Shown piece by piece: positions 8,272 through 17,472 of a stretch of DNA of 64,000 nucleotides. Position numbers and translations under genes: made by a program. Below the pieces are notes generated by a model, which saw nothing but the letters and a program-made list of their open reading frames with translations, searched no databases and was not told the DNA's origin. The stretch comes from Georgfuchsia sp049276455 (GTDB taxonomy: Bacteria; Pseudomonadota; Gammaproteobacteria; Burkholderiales; Rhodocyclaceae): NCBI GenBank assembly GCA_049276455.1, contig JBASWL010000024.1:1-64000 (forward strand), in the 5' to 3' direction. Numbering within the stretch: the stretch's first letter is position 1; each line of letters opens with the position of its first letter.

Positions 8272-10818
8272 TTACCGTTGCCACAGGATACGTGCATCTT
8301 CCAGAGGGATCGCCACGCCCTCATGGCGCGGCACAAGTCGCGCCGTGTAATCTGTCGCCGGGCGGGCTGCCGGCACGGCCGCACGATAGGCGTAGCCGCT
8401 GATTGCGCCCACCAGTTGCCGCGCGGGCTTCATCTCCACGCGCACAGGTAGCGCGCCATTTGCGCCATTGGCATACAGCTCGACCCGCACTGCCGCCGGA
8501 TCGATGTCATCGAGATATACCTGCACGTCAAATACGTGCTGTTCGCCATCGGTTTCAACCTTCACTTCGCCGAAGCGCAGCGCGGCCCATTTTTGTTCCA
8601 GCTCGTGTCGCCACTCGACCATCTTCACGCCGATAGCACCGTTATCTACAGCCCGCTCACGATAGGCTATGGCCGCCGGCAGATAGTGCTGCTCGGTGTA
8701 TTCGCATACTGCCCGGTTGGCGGAGAAGCGGGGGGTCAATTGCGCCATGCTTTCCCGCATCCGGTTTACCCAGGCGGTGGGAATGCCATTCTCATCACGG
8801 GCATAGAACTCGGGAATGACTTCCCGCTCAAGCAGGTCGTAGAGCGCGTTGGCTTCGGTCGCATCCCAGGCGGGATCGTCGCCATGTTCCTGCCCATCCC
8901 CCAGCGCCCAGCCGACTTCCGGCGTGTAGGCTTCCGCCCACCAGCCGTCCAGTTCCGAGAGATTGATGCCGCCATTGACGAGCACCTTCATGCCGCTGGT
9001 GCCACACGCTTCCCAGGGACGCCGCGGCGTGTTGAGCCAGACATCCACGCCCTGCACCAACTGCTCGGTCAGCAGCATGTCGTAATCGCTGATGAAGATC
9101 ACATGGGCGCGCGCCTCGGTGCGCCGGATGAAATGGATCCATTGCTGGATCAGGGCCTGCCCCGCCAGGTCCGCGGGATGGGCCTTGCCCGCCATGATGA
9201 GCTGCACCGGGCGCTGCGGATTGGTCAATAGACGCAGCAGTCGCTCCGGGTCGTGAAGCAGCAGGTTGGGTCGCTTGTAGCTGGCAAAGCGGCGGGCAAA
9301 CCCCAGCGTCAAGGTATTGGGATCGAACAAATGTTTCGCGCCTTCAACCGCTTCCGAAGACGCCCCGGAAGAGGTCAGTTGTCGCGACAATCTTTCGCGG
9401 GCGTAGTCAACCAGCGCCTTGCTGGCGGCGGTCCGAAATTGCCAAAGCCTGGCATCGGACACGCGACGCATGTCCTGCTCCAGGGTATCTGTCGTTCCCA
9501 GCCAGCGTTTCTTGCCGCAGGCATCGGTCCACAGACCATCGGCCGTGGCCGAATCCCAGGTCGGCGTGTGGACGCCGTTGGTCACATACCCAACCGGGAT
9601 TTCGTCCCGCGGCCAGTGCGGAAAGAGCGGCTCAAACAGGTGCCGGCTCACTCTCCCGTGCAGGCGACTCACGCCATTCACCGCCCCGCTGCCGCGAATC
9701 GCCAGATAGGCCATGTTGAAAGGTTCGGCCGCGTCGTTTGCATTCTGGCGGCCCAGCGCCAGCAACTCGCGCAGCGATATGCCGAGCTTCTGTTCGGCAT
9801 ATCCACCGAGGTATTGCGCGATGAGGTCCGGCGCAAAACGGTCGAAGCCGGCGGCCACGGCGGTGTGGGTAGTGAAGAGATTCCCTGCTCGGGTAACGGC
9901 CAGCGCGACGTCAAAAGGCTGCGCGCTCTCCTGCATGAAACTTCGCGCGCGCTCCAGCACGGCGAAGGCCGCATGCCCTTCATTCAAGTGGCAGACTTCC
10001 GGCTCGATGCCGAGCGCCGCGAGCAGCCGCCAGCCGCCGATGCCGAGCAGCAGTTCCTGTTTCAGGCGCAGTTCCGGCCCGCCGCCATACAGCTCGCTGG
10101 TGATGCCTCGATGCGCCGGGTAATTCGCGGCGTCATTGCTGTCCAGCAGATAAAGTTTCGCGCGCCCGACCCGAACCTGCCAGGCGCGCAGCCAGACCGA
10201 GTAGCCGGGTAGCGCGATTTCCAGCCGCAACCACTCGCCGTTCGGTTTTCGCAATGGCGTGATGGGTAGTTGTCCGGGATCGTTGTAGGGGAAGAGGGCC
10301 TGTTGTGCGCCATCCTTGTCGATCACCTGACGAAAATATCCTTGCTGGTAAAGCAGTCCCACACCAACCACGGGTACGCCCAGATCGCTGGCGGCCTTGA
10401 GCTGATCCCCGGCCACATTGCCCAGCCCGCCCGAATAAATGGGCAAAGCTTCGCTCAACATGTATTCCATGCTGAAATACGCAACGCAGCCCAGTTTCGA
10501 TTGCGGGTAGGTTTGCTGAAACCACGCTGGCGCCGCCGCCGCATCGCGCCTGACTTGCACCATGTCGTCAACATTCCTGCGGAATGCGGGATCTGCCAAA
10601 GCGCGTTGCAGTTCCTCGCGCGAAACCGTCTGCAAAACAACCCAGGGGTTATGCGTGATATCCCACAGCACGGGGTCAAGCTGCCGCCACACTTCGTCCG
10701 TGGAGTGATGCCACGACGAACGCATATCCAGGGCAAGTTCGGCCAGGGAATCGAATCCCTCTATATCCGTGGATAAAAGATACTCTTTCGGGTGGCCGGC
10801 TCGTGTTTGGTCGCGCAT
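8272..10818 (-). CDS. glgP: Alpha-glucan (glycogen) phosphorylase
   Basis: Releases glucose 1-phosphate from alpha-1,4-glucan with pyridoxal phosphate. The 848-residue protein is of the shorter bacterial type with a DUF3417-like N-terminus (about 20-130), then the phosphorylase fold (YFSMEYMLSEALPIYSGGLG, HLNEGHAAFAVLE, YVTNGVHTPTW). The PLP site is in ACGTSGMKVLVNGGINLSEL, where the Lys carries the cofactor. It is third in a leftward run pgi-pgm-glgP with a 10-bp gap from pgm, so glucose 1-phosphate formed here can pass to pgm and pgi. Length and motifs appear complete. Confidence 0.95.
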   Translation of the reverse strand: MRDQTRAGHPKEYLLSTDIEGFDSLAELALDMRSSWHHSTDEVWRQLDPVLWDITHNPWVVLQTVSREELQRALADPAFRRNVDDMVQVRRDAAAAPAWFQQTYPQSKLGCVAYFSMEYMLSEALPIYSGGLGNVAGDQLKAASDLGVPVVGVGLLYQQGYFRQVIDKDGAQQALFPYNDPGQLPITPLRKPNGEWLRLEIALPGYSVWLRAWQVRVGRAKLYLLDSNDAANYPAHRGITSELYGGGPELRLKQELLLGIGGWRLLAALGIEPEVCHLNEGHAAFAVLERARSFMQESAQPFDVALAVTRAGNLFTTHTAVAAGFDRFAPDLIAQYLGGYAEQKLGISLRELLALGRQNANDAAEPFNMAYLAIRGSGAVNGVSRLHGRVSRHLFEPLFPHWPRDEIPVGYVTNGVHTPTWDSATADGLWTDACGKKRWLGTTDTLEQDMRRVSDARLWQFRTAASKALVDYARERLSRQLTSSGASSEAVEGAKHLFDPNTLTLGFARRFASYKRPNLLLHDPERLLRLLTNPQRPVQLIMAGKAHPADLAGQALIQQWIHFIRRTEARAHVIFISDYDMLLTEQLVQGVDVWLNTPRRPWEACGTSGMKVLVNGGINLSELDGWWAEAYTPEVGWALGDGQEHGDDPAWDATEANALYDLLEREVIPEFYARDENGIPTAWVNRMRESMAQLTPRFSANRAVCEYTEQHYLPAAIAYRERAVDNGAIGVKMVEWRHELEQKWAALRFGEVKVETDGEQHVFDVQVYLDDIDPAAVRVELYANGANGALPVRVEMKPARQLVGAISGYAYRAAVPAARPATDYTARLVPRHEGVAIPLEDARILWQR

Positions 10819-10828
10819 AACTTTGCCT

Positions 10829-12514
10829 TCACATTTTTCCCGAAGTCAATTCCGGCTGCTGAGCCGGTGCGGCCAACGCCGCATCCACGATAGCCTGCGC
10901 TTCATCGATGATGCGGCGCAGATGTTGCTCGCCGCGAAAACTTTCCGCATATATCTTGTAAATATCTTCGGTGCCGGACGGACGCGCCGCGAACCATCCA
11001 TTCTCCGCGATCACCTTCAACCCGCCAATGGGGGCATCGTTGCCTGGCGCATGGGCAAGGATGCCCTGGATTTTTTCTCCGGCCAGATCTGCAGACCGTA
11101 TCTGCTGCGGCGAGAGTTGCGCCAGCATTCGTTTTTGCGCCGGGGTCGCCGGTGCATCAACCCGGTCGTAGCAGGACTCGCCAAACTCGCGCTCTAGCTC
11201 GCGGTAGATTTCGCCGGGATCGCGGCCCAGGCGCGCGGTGATCTCCGCCGATAGCAAAGCCGGGACGATGCCATCCTTGTCTGTCGTCCACACGCTGCCA
11301 TCCTGGCGGACAAAAGAGGCACCGGCACTTTCCTCCCCGCCAAAGCCAAGCGAGCCATCGAGCAAGCCATCCACGAACCACTTGAATCCGACCGGCACTT
11401 CGCAGAGCTTGCGGCCGAGCTTCGCTGTAACGCGATCGATCATCCGGCTGCTGACTACCGTCTTGCCAACCGCTGCATCCTTGCTCCACTTCGGTCGATT
11501 CTGGAACAGATAGTGGATGGCGACCGCCAGATAATGATTGGGCGGCAGCAAGCCCGCGCTGCGGGTGACGATCCCGTGCCGGTCGTGGTCGGTGTCGCAG
11601 GCGAAGGCGATGTCGAAGCGATCCCTGAGCCCGATCAGACTCTGCATGGCACAGGACGATGACGGATCCATGCGAATCCGGCCGTCCCAATCGACTGTCA
11701 TGAAGCGGAAGGTCGGATCGACATCCTTGTTCACGACCGTCAGATTCAATCCATAGTGCCCGGCAATTGCGGCCCAATAGTGCACGCCCGCGCCGCCAAG
11801 CGGATCGACGCCCATGCGGATGTTGGCGTCGCGAATCGCGCCCATATCGAGCACGTTGCCGAGATCGCTCACATAAGCGTTGAGATAGTCGTGTCGATGC
11901 GTCGTGGATACGAGCAAGGCCTTGCCGAAAGAAATTCTTTTCACACCCTGAAGGCCGCTTTGCAATAACTCATTGGCCCTGGCTTCGATCCATCCCGTGA
12001 CGTCCTTGTCCGCCGGCCCGCCGTTGGGCGGGTTGTACTTGAAGCCGCCGTCCTCGGGCGGGTTGTGCGAAGGCGTGATGACGATGCCGTCCGCCAGCCC
12101 TGAAGTGCGGCCGCGGTTGTAGACCATGATGGCATGCGAGATCGCCGGCGTCGGCGTGAATTCGCCATCCCTGGCGATCATCGTTTGCACGCCGTTGGCG
12201 GCCAGCACTTCCAGCGCGGTCTCGAATGCCGGCTGCGACAGCGCATGGGTGTCAATGCCAAGGTACAGCGGGCCATCGATGCCTTTGATGCTGCGGTATT
12301 CGCAGATCGCCTGGCTGATGGCCAGTACATGCCATTCGTTGAAGCTGCGCGCGAACGAACTGCCACGGTGCCCGGAAGTACCGAACGCGACCCGTTGGGC
12401 CGGCACCTTGGGGTCGGGGCGCTGGTCGACATAGGCGGCAAGCAGTTTCGGCACATCGACCAGCAGCGACTGCGGTGCCGGCTTGCCGGCCAATGGACTG
12501 AGCATGGCACTCAT
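10829..12514 (-). CDS. pgm: Phosphoglucomutase (alpha-D-glucose specific)
   Basis: Interconverts glucose 1-phosphate and glucose 6-phosphate. The 561-residue protein has the SGHRGSSFARSFNEWH entry, the phosphoserine loop ITPSHNPPEDGGFKYNPP, the metal-binding DTDHDRHG, the sugar-binding GGEESAGASF and a C-terminal RPSGTEDIYKIYAESF, all in the expected order for the E. coli Pgm type. The start overlaps the pgi stop by four bases, which indicates translational coupling. It links glycogen phosphorylase (downstream) with pgi (upstream). Confidence 0.96.
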   Translation of the reverse strand: MSAMLSPLAGKPAPQSLLVDVPKLLAAYVDQRPDPKVPAQRVAFGTSGHRGSSFARSFNEWHVLAISQAICEYRSIKGIDGPLYLGIDTHALSQPAFETALEVLAANGVQTMIARDGEFTPTPAISHAIMVYNRGRTSGLADGIVITPSHNPPEDGGFKYNPPNGGPADKDVTGWIEARANELLQSGLQGVKRISFGKALLVSTTHRHDYLNAYVSDLGNVLDMGAIRDANIRMGVDPLGGAGVHYWAAIAGHYGLNLTVVNKDVDPTFRFMTVDWDGRIRMDPSSSCAMQSLIGLRDRFDIAFACDTDHDRHGIVTRSAGLLPPNHYLAVAIHYLFQNRPKWSKDAAVGKTVVSSRMIDRVTAKLGRKLCEVPVGFKWFVDGLLDGSLGFGGEESAGASFVRQDGSVWTTDKDGIVPALLSAEITARLGRDPGEIYRELEREFGESCYDRVDAPATPAQKRMLAQLSPQQIRSADLAGEKIQGILAHAPGNDAPIGGLKVIAENGWFAARPSGTEDIYKIYAESFRGEQHLRRIIDEAQAIVDAALAAPAQQPELTSGKM

Positions 12515-14181
12515 GAGCGTGCCTTCCGAAGCCGGCGATAACGCCGGATCAGCGCGTTGGTCGAGCTGTCATGCTTGAGTTGCGGCTCGCTCGAACTTTC
12601 GAGTTCCGGAATCGTCCGCTCCGCCAGCACCTTGCCCAGCTCGACGCCCCATTGATCGAACGAATTGACATTCCAGATGGTTCCCTGCGTGAACACACTG
12701 TGTTCGTACAGCGCAACCAGCAGCCCCAGCGTCTCCGGCGTCAGTCGCTCTGCGAGTATCGTATTGGTCGGGCGATTGCCTTCGAAGACGCGGTGCGGCG
12801 CCAGCCATTCCGGCGTACCCGCGACCTTGACTTCTTCTTCGCTTTTGCCGAATGCCAGCGCTTCGGTCTGCGCGAACAGATTCGACATCAGCAGATCATG
12901 ATGGTGGCTTATCGGATTCAGGGTCTGGCAAAAGCCGATGAAGTCGCACGGAACCAGACTTGTTCCCTGATGGATGAACTGATAGAACGAATGCTGGCCG
13001 TTGGTGCCGGGTTCGCCCCAGTAGATGGGCCCGGTTTGATAGTCGACCTGCTTGCCATCGAGCGTGACGTGCTTGCCGTTGCTCTCCATCGTCAGTTGTT
13101 GCAGATAGGCGGGGAAACGTTTCAGATACTGTTCGTAAGGCAATACGGCGACTGTCTGCGCATCGAGGAAATTGCGGTTCCATACCGTCAGCATTGCCAT
13201 CAGCACGGGCAGGTTCTGTTCGAATGGAGCGCTGCGGAAATGCTGATCCATGGCATGAAAACCCTTGAGCATCCCCTGGAAGTTCGCGGGTCCGATGGCG
13301 AGCATGGTTGACAGGCCGATCGCCGACTCCATCGAGTAGCGTCCGCCAACCCAGTCCCAGAAGCCGAACATGTTCTCGGTGTCGATGCCGAATCCGGATA
13401 CGCCTTCGGCATTGGTCGAGACGGCGACAAAGTGCCTGCGCACGGCGCGCTCATCGCCCAGTTTATTCACGCACCAGGCGCGGGCGGTGTGGGCATTGGT
13501 CAGGGTCTCCAGTGTCGTGAAGGTCTTCGAGCAGACGATGAACAGGGTTTCTGCCGCGTCGAGATCGCGCGTGGCTTCCTCGAAGTCGGTGCCGTCCACA
13601 TTCGAGATGAAGCGGAATGTCATGTCGTGCCGGCTGTAATGGCGCAACGCTTCGTACGCCATCACCGGGCCGAGGTCGGAACCGCCAATGCCGATGTTGA
13701 CGATATTGCGGATGCGCTTGCCGCCGTGTCCCAGCCACTGTCCGTTGCGGATCTGGTCCGAGAATGCCGCCATGCGCTTGAGAACTGCATGAACCTCGGG
13801 TACGACGTCGACGCCATCGACGATCAGCCTTTCAGTCTCAGGCATGCGCAGGGCGGCGTGCAGGACAGCACGCCTTTCTGTCACATTGATTTGCTCACCA
13901 CGAAACATCGCGTCGATGCGCTCGCGCAGGCCGCGTTCCTCGGCCAGTTTCACGAGCAGTCGCATCGTCTCGTCGGTGATGCGGTTTTTGGAGTAATCGA
14001 GGTAAATCCCTGCCGCTTCGGCGGCCAGGCGTTCGCCACGCCGAGGATCGTCGGCGAAGAGCTGCCGCAGATGCCGGCCACTGATCGATCGATGATGCTC
14101 GGCTAGCGCCTTCCACACCGGGCTTTCTGTCAACCGTCCTGCCGGTGTGGTTGAGGTGGGGGTTGTCTTTGTGTTTCTCAT
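12511..14181 (-). CDS. pgi: Glucose-6-phosphate isomerase
   Basis: Interconverts glucose 6-phosphate and fructose 6-phosphate in the cytosol. At 556 residues it matches the bacterial family. Visible signatures are NIGIGGSDLGPVMAYEAL, FISNVDGTDFEEA, the KTFTTLET segment, GGRYSMESAIGLS, the catalytic Glu in WGEPGTNGQHSFYQFIHQG and FDQWGVELGKVLA near the C-terminus. It is coupled to pgm and follows the pgl/transaldolase scar; adjacency of transaldolase and pgi is known in several bacteria and supports reading that scar as a lost tal gene. The coding sequence appears intact. Confidence 0.96.
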   Translation of the reverse strand: MRNTKTTPTSTTPAGRLTESPVWKALAEHHRSISGRHLRQLFADDPRRGERLAAEAAGIYLDYSKNRITDETMRLLVKLAEERGLRERIDAMFRGEQINVTERRAVLHAALRMPETERLIVDGVDVVPEVHAVLKRMAAFSDQIRNGQWLGHGGKRIRNIVNIGIGGSDLGPVMAYEALRHYSRHDMTFRFISNVDGTDFEEATRDLDAAETLFIVCSKTFTTLETLTNAHTARAWCVNKLGDERAVRRHFVAVSTNAEGVSGFGIDTENMFGFWDWVGGRYSMESAIGLSTMLAIGPANFQGMLKGFHAMDQHFRSAPFEQNLPVLMAMLTVWNRNFLDAQTVAVLPYEQYLKRFPAYLQQLTMESNGKHVTLDGKQVDYQTGPIYWGEPGTNGQHSFYQFIHQGTSLVPCDFIGFCQTLNPISHHHDLLMSNLFAQTEALAFGKSEEEVKVAGTPEWLAPHRVFEGNRPTNTILAERLTPETLGLLVALYEHSVFTQGTIWNVNSFDQWGVELGKVLAERTIPELESSSEPQLKHDSSTNALIRRYRRLRKARS

Positions 14182-14273
14182 GTCAGTTTGACCTTTGTCA
14201 GCAGATTATTAGTCTACTGTCCTTTTTGTTCCTCGATGCCTGGCTCGGTATGGGTCGGTGAACCATGCGCTGT

Positions 14274-14351
14274 TCATGCCTTCATGGCCTGCGTCAGCAC
14301 TTTGCTCTTCGAGGCGATTTGTGTCATCAGATTGCTCCATGATTTGGCAAA
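14274..14351 (-). pseudogene. C-terminal fragment resembling transaldolase, next to truncated pgl
   Basis: A 25-residue frame runs from 14351 to a TGA at 14274-14276: FAKSWSNLMTQIAS followed by KSKVLTQAMKA. The F-x-x-S-W-x-x-L pattern near a C-terminus is characteristic of one transaldolase subgroup, and its position directly before pgi fits a tal-pgi order. It overlaps the 3' end of the pgl frame in another frame and has no start of its own. I read it as the tail of a tal gene whose remainder, together with the pgl 3' end, was deleted. The family call on such a short piece is tentative. Confidence 0.5.
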
Positions 14352-14878
14352 GGCGGCGGTGGCTTGGGCGCATCGAACACCGCAATTGTGTCAGGCGACC
14401 CGGGCAATGTCCCCCACTCATGATCGGGAAACAGGCTCGCCGTGTGGCCGTCCTCGCCAAGCCCTAACAGTACCAGATCGAAGTCGCCGACCGTCCGCAG
14501 TGTTTCGGCATACATCAGGGCGGCCTGGGATGCGCCCAATTCCCCTGGTATCGCGTGCACCTGAAGCGGGGGAATTGGAACGAAATCAAGCCAGGCTTGG
14601 GCAGCCATGCGCGAATTGCGCGCCGAATCATCAGCCGGCAAGCAGCGTTCGTCGCCGAAATAAATATGCCACGCGGACCAGTTGGTTTTGGCTGAACATA
14701 ACAAACGATAGATGTTTCGCGGGGTGTTCCCTCCGGCAAGCACGAGATGAAATTGACCGCGTTCCTCAATAGCCCGTACCGCGCTTGCGTTGATGCTCGC
14801 AATCGCCGCCTGTTGCAATGCCCGCTCATCGGAAACGGCATGCCAACGACACAGTTGCAAATTATTTGCACGATTCAT
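14327..14878 (-). pseudogene. pgl: 6-phosphogluconolactonase, 3' truncated
   Basis: Pgl hydrolyses 6-phosphogluconolactone in the oxidative pentose phosphate pathway. The frame keeps VLAGGNTPRNIYRLL, FGDERCLPADDSARNS and the catalytic loop GLGEDGHTASLFPDH, then reaches DAPKPPP, where family members continue for about 50-60 more residues. Here a few unrelated residues (PLPNHGAI) lead to a stop. The break lies near 14346-14362 in a CCG-rich run, and the same bases in another frame encode a transaldolase-like tail. At 183 residues against a usual 220-240 the C-terminal fold is incomplete, so activity is doubtful. Confidence 0.8.
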
Positions 14879-14899
14879 GGGTGAGCAATACCGGCCTTG

Positions 14900-15025
14900 T
14901 CAACGTTTGATATGGGATATCTTGGTATCTTCAATACCGAGGCTTGCCATGAGTCCCTGCTGATCGAAAATGAACGCATAGGCAAGCGCCTGAACACAGG
15001 TGCTGATTTCACGCGAGTAGTCATG
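14900..15025 (-). other. Short open fragment of unknown origin
   Basis: Between pgl and the YfdX-like gene a 41-residue leftward frame has protein-like text (VQALAYAFIFDQQGLMASLG, then IEDTKISHIKR and a stop) but begins directly after a stop codon and has no start. It may be the tail of another lost gene. I do not recognise the family. Confidence 0.25.
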
Positions 15026-15131
15026 TTATTGCCCTATGACTGAAACTCACCGAGTGCTTGCATACAGATCCCAAGTTTCAAGTCCTTTCAGCGTTAGCGT
15101 GGCGTCAAGTACCAACATGGACTGGTGATTC

Positions 15132-16298
15132 CTAATTGGTGGTGTCGATCTTGTGGCCCAGGGAATTGATGTCATTGTCCAGCGCCTCAAAGCCCTTGGC
15201 GACCTCATCGCGCGTCCAGCTGGCGTCGGAGGCAAGCTTGTCGCCCAAGGCGCGTGTATCTTTTACCACCCTTGACTCGTCAGCATTGGCTTCCTTACCT
15301 AACCAGCCAGAGGCGCTTTTCAGGCCATGGGCGGCGGCCTTGAGCTCGTAACCAGCTTCGTGGTAATCATTGCGCGCCCAAGCTTCGGCCGCCTTGGCAC
15401 GGTGCGCCAGGGCGAGCGCTTGGTTGGCTTTCACAAAATCCTTGGACATCGAATGTTCGTCCAACTTTATACCTTGCTCGATCGCGCTTCCGACCGTACC
15501 GCCCGATCCATGGGCATGCATGTCTTTTAGCGCAGATCTCACTGCCGAGTCCGACAAAGCGTCAAGTTGCACAACCGAGCTGTCGAGTTTCTGTTTTGGT
15601 TCTCCGGTTGCACGAGCGGCCTCAAGGCGCAGGTAACTGGTCGCCTTGTGGATTTCTGATGCCACAACCTTATAGTCTTTCTTGGCATAAGCCGTAACAG
15701 CATTCGTGAAGTGATGTTGTGGCTCTTCAATTACTGGATACCAAGTATCCACGTCGGTCACTTGCCAACGGCGCTCCATGTCGGTACGTGTAGCCTTGTC
15801 AATCGCCTTGTCCAGATCAGCCTTCGTCTTGATCTTGCCACTTTCGATGGCTGCAGCAGCTGTACTGACTTTCTGGGCGCTGGCATTAATACGTTTGATT
15901 GTGTCCCGCCTATATTTCTTGTCAGCCTCCAGGAGCGCTTTGTCTGCTTTGACCAGCGACTTGTCCTGCTTGTCGGCAATAGTGGCCTGCCGTTTCAGTT
16001 CGTTAGCCACGGCGCGCATCTCCGTGGCAGCTTTATTGCTGTCGTTCGTATCAAATGCCTTGCGTGCGGCTGCCAGGTGTCGGCTGACCTCATCGACCAC
16101 CGGCGTGTAATAAGTGGTGTCGTCGTAAATGATCCAGTCGCTTGGCGATTTTGTTGAGATCGCCGTCTTGATCGCAGCTGACGCGGGCTGAGCGACCGAT
16201 GCGGCGGGTGTTTTCGGAATCTGAGCGTATGCTGTACCAGCAAGTGGAGTGGCCGCAACGAACACTGCCATGGCAATGGGCTTGAGTGCAAAGTTCAT
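15132..16298 (-). CDS. YfdX family exported protein
   Basis: The 388-residue protein starts with a signal peptide (about residues 1-25, ending near AYAQ) and then two similar helical, Lys/Ala-rich halves. The first half contains IYDDTTYYTPVVDEVSRHL, the second WYPVIEEPQHHFTNAVTAYA. That arrangement is typical of YfdX proteins, soluble periplasmic helical proteins linked to acid or stress response in enterobacteria; their molecular function is poorly known. It has AAAGGA upstream and sits alone between the pgl scar and a non-coding stretch. Confidence 0.85.
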   Translation of the reverse strand: MNFALKPIAMAVFVAATPLAGTAYAQIPKTPAASVAQPASAAIKTAISTKSPSDWIIYDDTTYYTPVVDEVSRHLAAARKAFDTNDSNKAATEMRAVANELKRQATIADKQDKSLVKADKALLEADKKYRRDTIKRINASAQKVSTAAAAIESGKIKTKADLDKAIDKATRTDMERRWQVTDVDTWYPVIEEPQHHFTNAVTAYAKKDYKVVASEIHKATSYLRLEAARATGEPKQKLDSSVVQLDALSDSAVRSALKDMHAHGSGGTVGSAIEQGIKLDEHSMSKDFVKANQALALAHRAKAAEAWARNDYHEAGYELKAAAHGLKSASGWLGKEANADESRVVKDTRALGDKLASDASWTRDEVAKGFEALDNDINSLGHKIDTTN

Positions 16299-16693
16299 TC
16301 TGTATTCCTTTCAGCGTGAGAGTCGTTGCTGATTTTCGGTATGCCGTGGAAGAGACTTCATCTCCTTCATGGTGATGATCGAAGGAAGAAAAACCTGTTC
16401 AATTACGATTTCAATCTAGGCCCAAATACTTAGGCGAAACTTAAACTGAAAATTCAGAAAAGTCGGTCAGGTATCTGGAAATTGCCTTCATTGAGCGATC
16501 GACCGAAAAAGCCGGAAAACCTGAGGATCATCATAAGCACTGCTTACGCACGTTTCAGTACGCTAGCGCACTGCAATGTTGGCGTACTCCGCCAACTGAT
16601 TGCGCCCTGTTCTGCCCCGGCCTGGATGAAGATGCCAGCCGGATGGCAAGTCGAAGTGGCCTGGTGTAATGGAATCCTCTGCGGAGCAAGCGA
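16299..16693. other. Non-coding stretch upstream of the yfdX-like gene
   Basis: No gene is supported here. A long rightward frame crossing this stretch and the orn gene is an antisense shadow. The sequence next to 16299 presumably holds the promoter of the leftward YfdX-like gene, but no clear -35/-10 pair was identified. Confidence 0.45.
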
Positions 16694-16880
16694 TCAAACG
16701 CCCCAGGTTACCGGCGCCTTGCCCGTCAGGGAGCGCTCCAGCAGTTCCAGAAGCGGCAACGCACGCTGGAACAGATGGACACAGCCGCCGTCATCGGCAT
16801 CCTCCTTGCCTGCCGGCTCCCTGAGTCTTTCCTCATCCGCCTTGATGGCCGCCTTGAGGAGGGTATCAACTGGCCAGTTA
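16694..16880 (-). pseudogene. C-terminal remnant of a DUF1840 protein
   Basis: Directly after orn, in another frame on the same strand, a startless frame reads PVDTLLKAAIKADEERLREP and later FQRALPLLELLERSL, ending in GKAPVTWGV. That last part is the hallmark C-terminus of DUF1840 proteins (RQRAxPLLEML then VPVxWGV). A stop lies just upstream in frame and no ATG, GTG or TTG start exists, so the N-terminal half is missing. The piece begins within a few bases of the orn stop, which suggests a deletion that ended there. Confidence 0.7.
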
Positions 16881-17423
16881 AATCTTGAGAAAATGCTCGC
16901 GGTAGTACTTCATTTCCTCAATCGATTCGTAGATGTCCGCCAGCGCTTCGTGCCTCCCATGTTTGGTAAGACCCTTGGCGAGTTCCGGCCTCCAGCGCTT
17001 GCAGAGTTCCTTCAGTGTCGACACATCCAGATTGCGATAGTGGAAATAGGTTTCCAGCTTTGGCATATAGCGCGCCATGAAACGGCGATCCTGGCAAATG
17101 GAATTGCCGCACATGGGCGACTTGCCCTGCGGCACATGCAGTTTGATGAATTCGATCGCCTGCGCCTCGACATCGGCTTCGGCCAATGCTGAATTCTTGA
17201 CCTTGTCGATCAGGCCGGATTTGCCGTGGGTTTTCTGGTTCCATGCATCCATACCGGCCAGCACTGTGTCAGACTGCTTTACCGCCCATACGGCGCTCTC
17301 GGCGATGGTTTCGAGATTGCTGTTGGTTACCACCATTGCCAACTCGATGATGCGGTCACGGTCCGGATCGAGCCCGGTCATTTCCATGTCGAGCCAGACC
17401 AGCGCATTTTGATCCTGTGCCAT
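16878..17423 (-). CDS. orn: Oligoribonuclease
   Basis: A 181-residue DEDD-family 3'-5' exoribonuclease that degrades 2-5 nucleotide RNAs, including pGpG. Visible catalytic motifs are WLDMEMTGLDPDRDRIIELA (first Asp and Glu), CQDRRFMARYMPKLE (Asp) and RHEALADIYESI (His and last Asp). The ATG at 17423 gives MAQDQNALVWLDMEMTG, the usual family start; the longer frame from 17591 adds unsupported sequence. The gene is divergent from the M48 protease, with a gap of about 50 bp. Length and motifs are complete. Confidence 0.95.
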   Translation of the reverse strand: MAQDQNALVWLDMEMTGLDPDRDRIIELAMVVTNSNLETIAESAVWAVKQSDTVLAGMDAWNQKTHGKSGLIDKVKNSALAEADVEAQAIEFIKLHVPQGKSPMCGNSICQDRRFMARYMPKLETYFHYRNLDVSTLKELCKRWRPELAKGLTKHGRHEALADIYESIEEMKYYREHFLKI

Positions 17424-17472
17424 AATTTTTTGCCGCGTTGTTGTATAACCAGCTGCAATTTTCTCATAGCCC

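Noticed and set aside
9253..10212. 319-residue rightward frame inside glgP
   Set aside because: Antisense shadow of the high-GC phosphorylase gene; composition rich in Arg, Gln and Gly with no family text.
12571..14106. Long rightward frames opposite pgi
   Set aside because: They mirror the pgi coding strand and contain no motifs.
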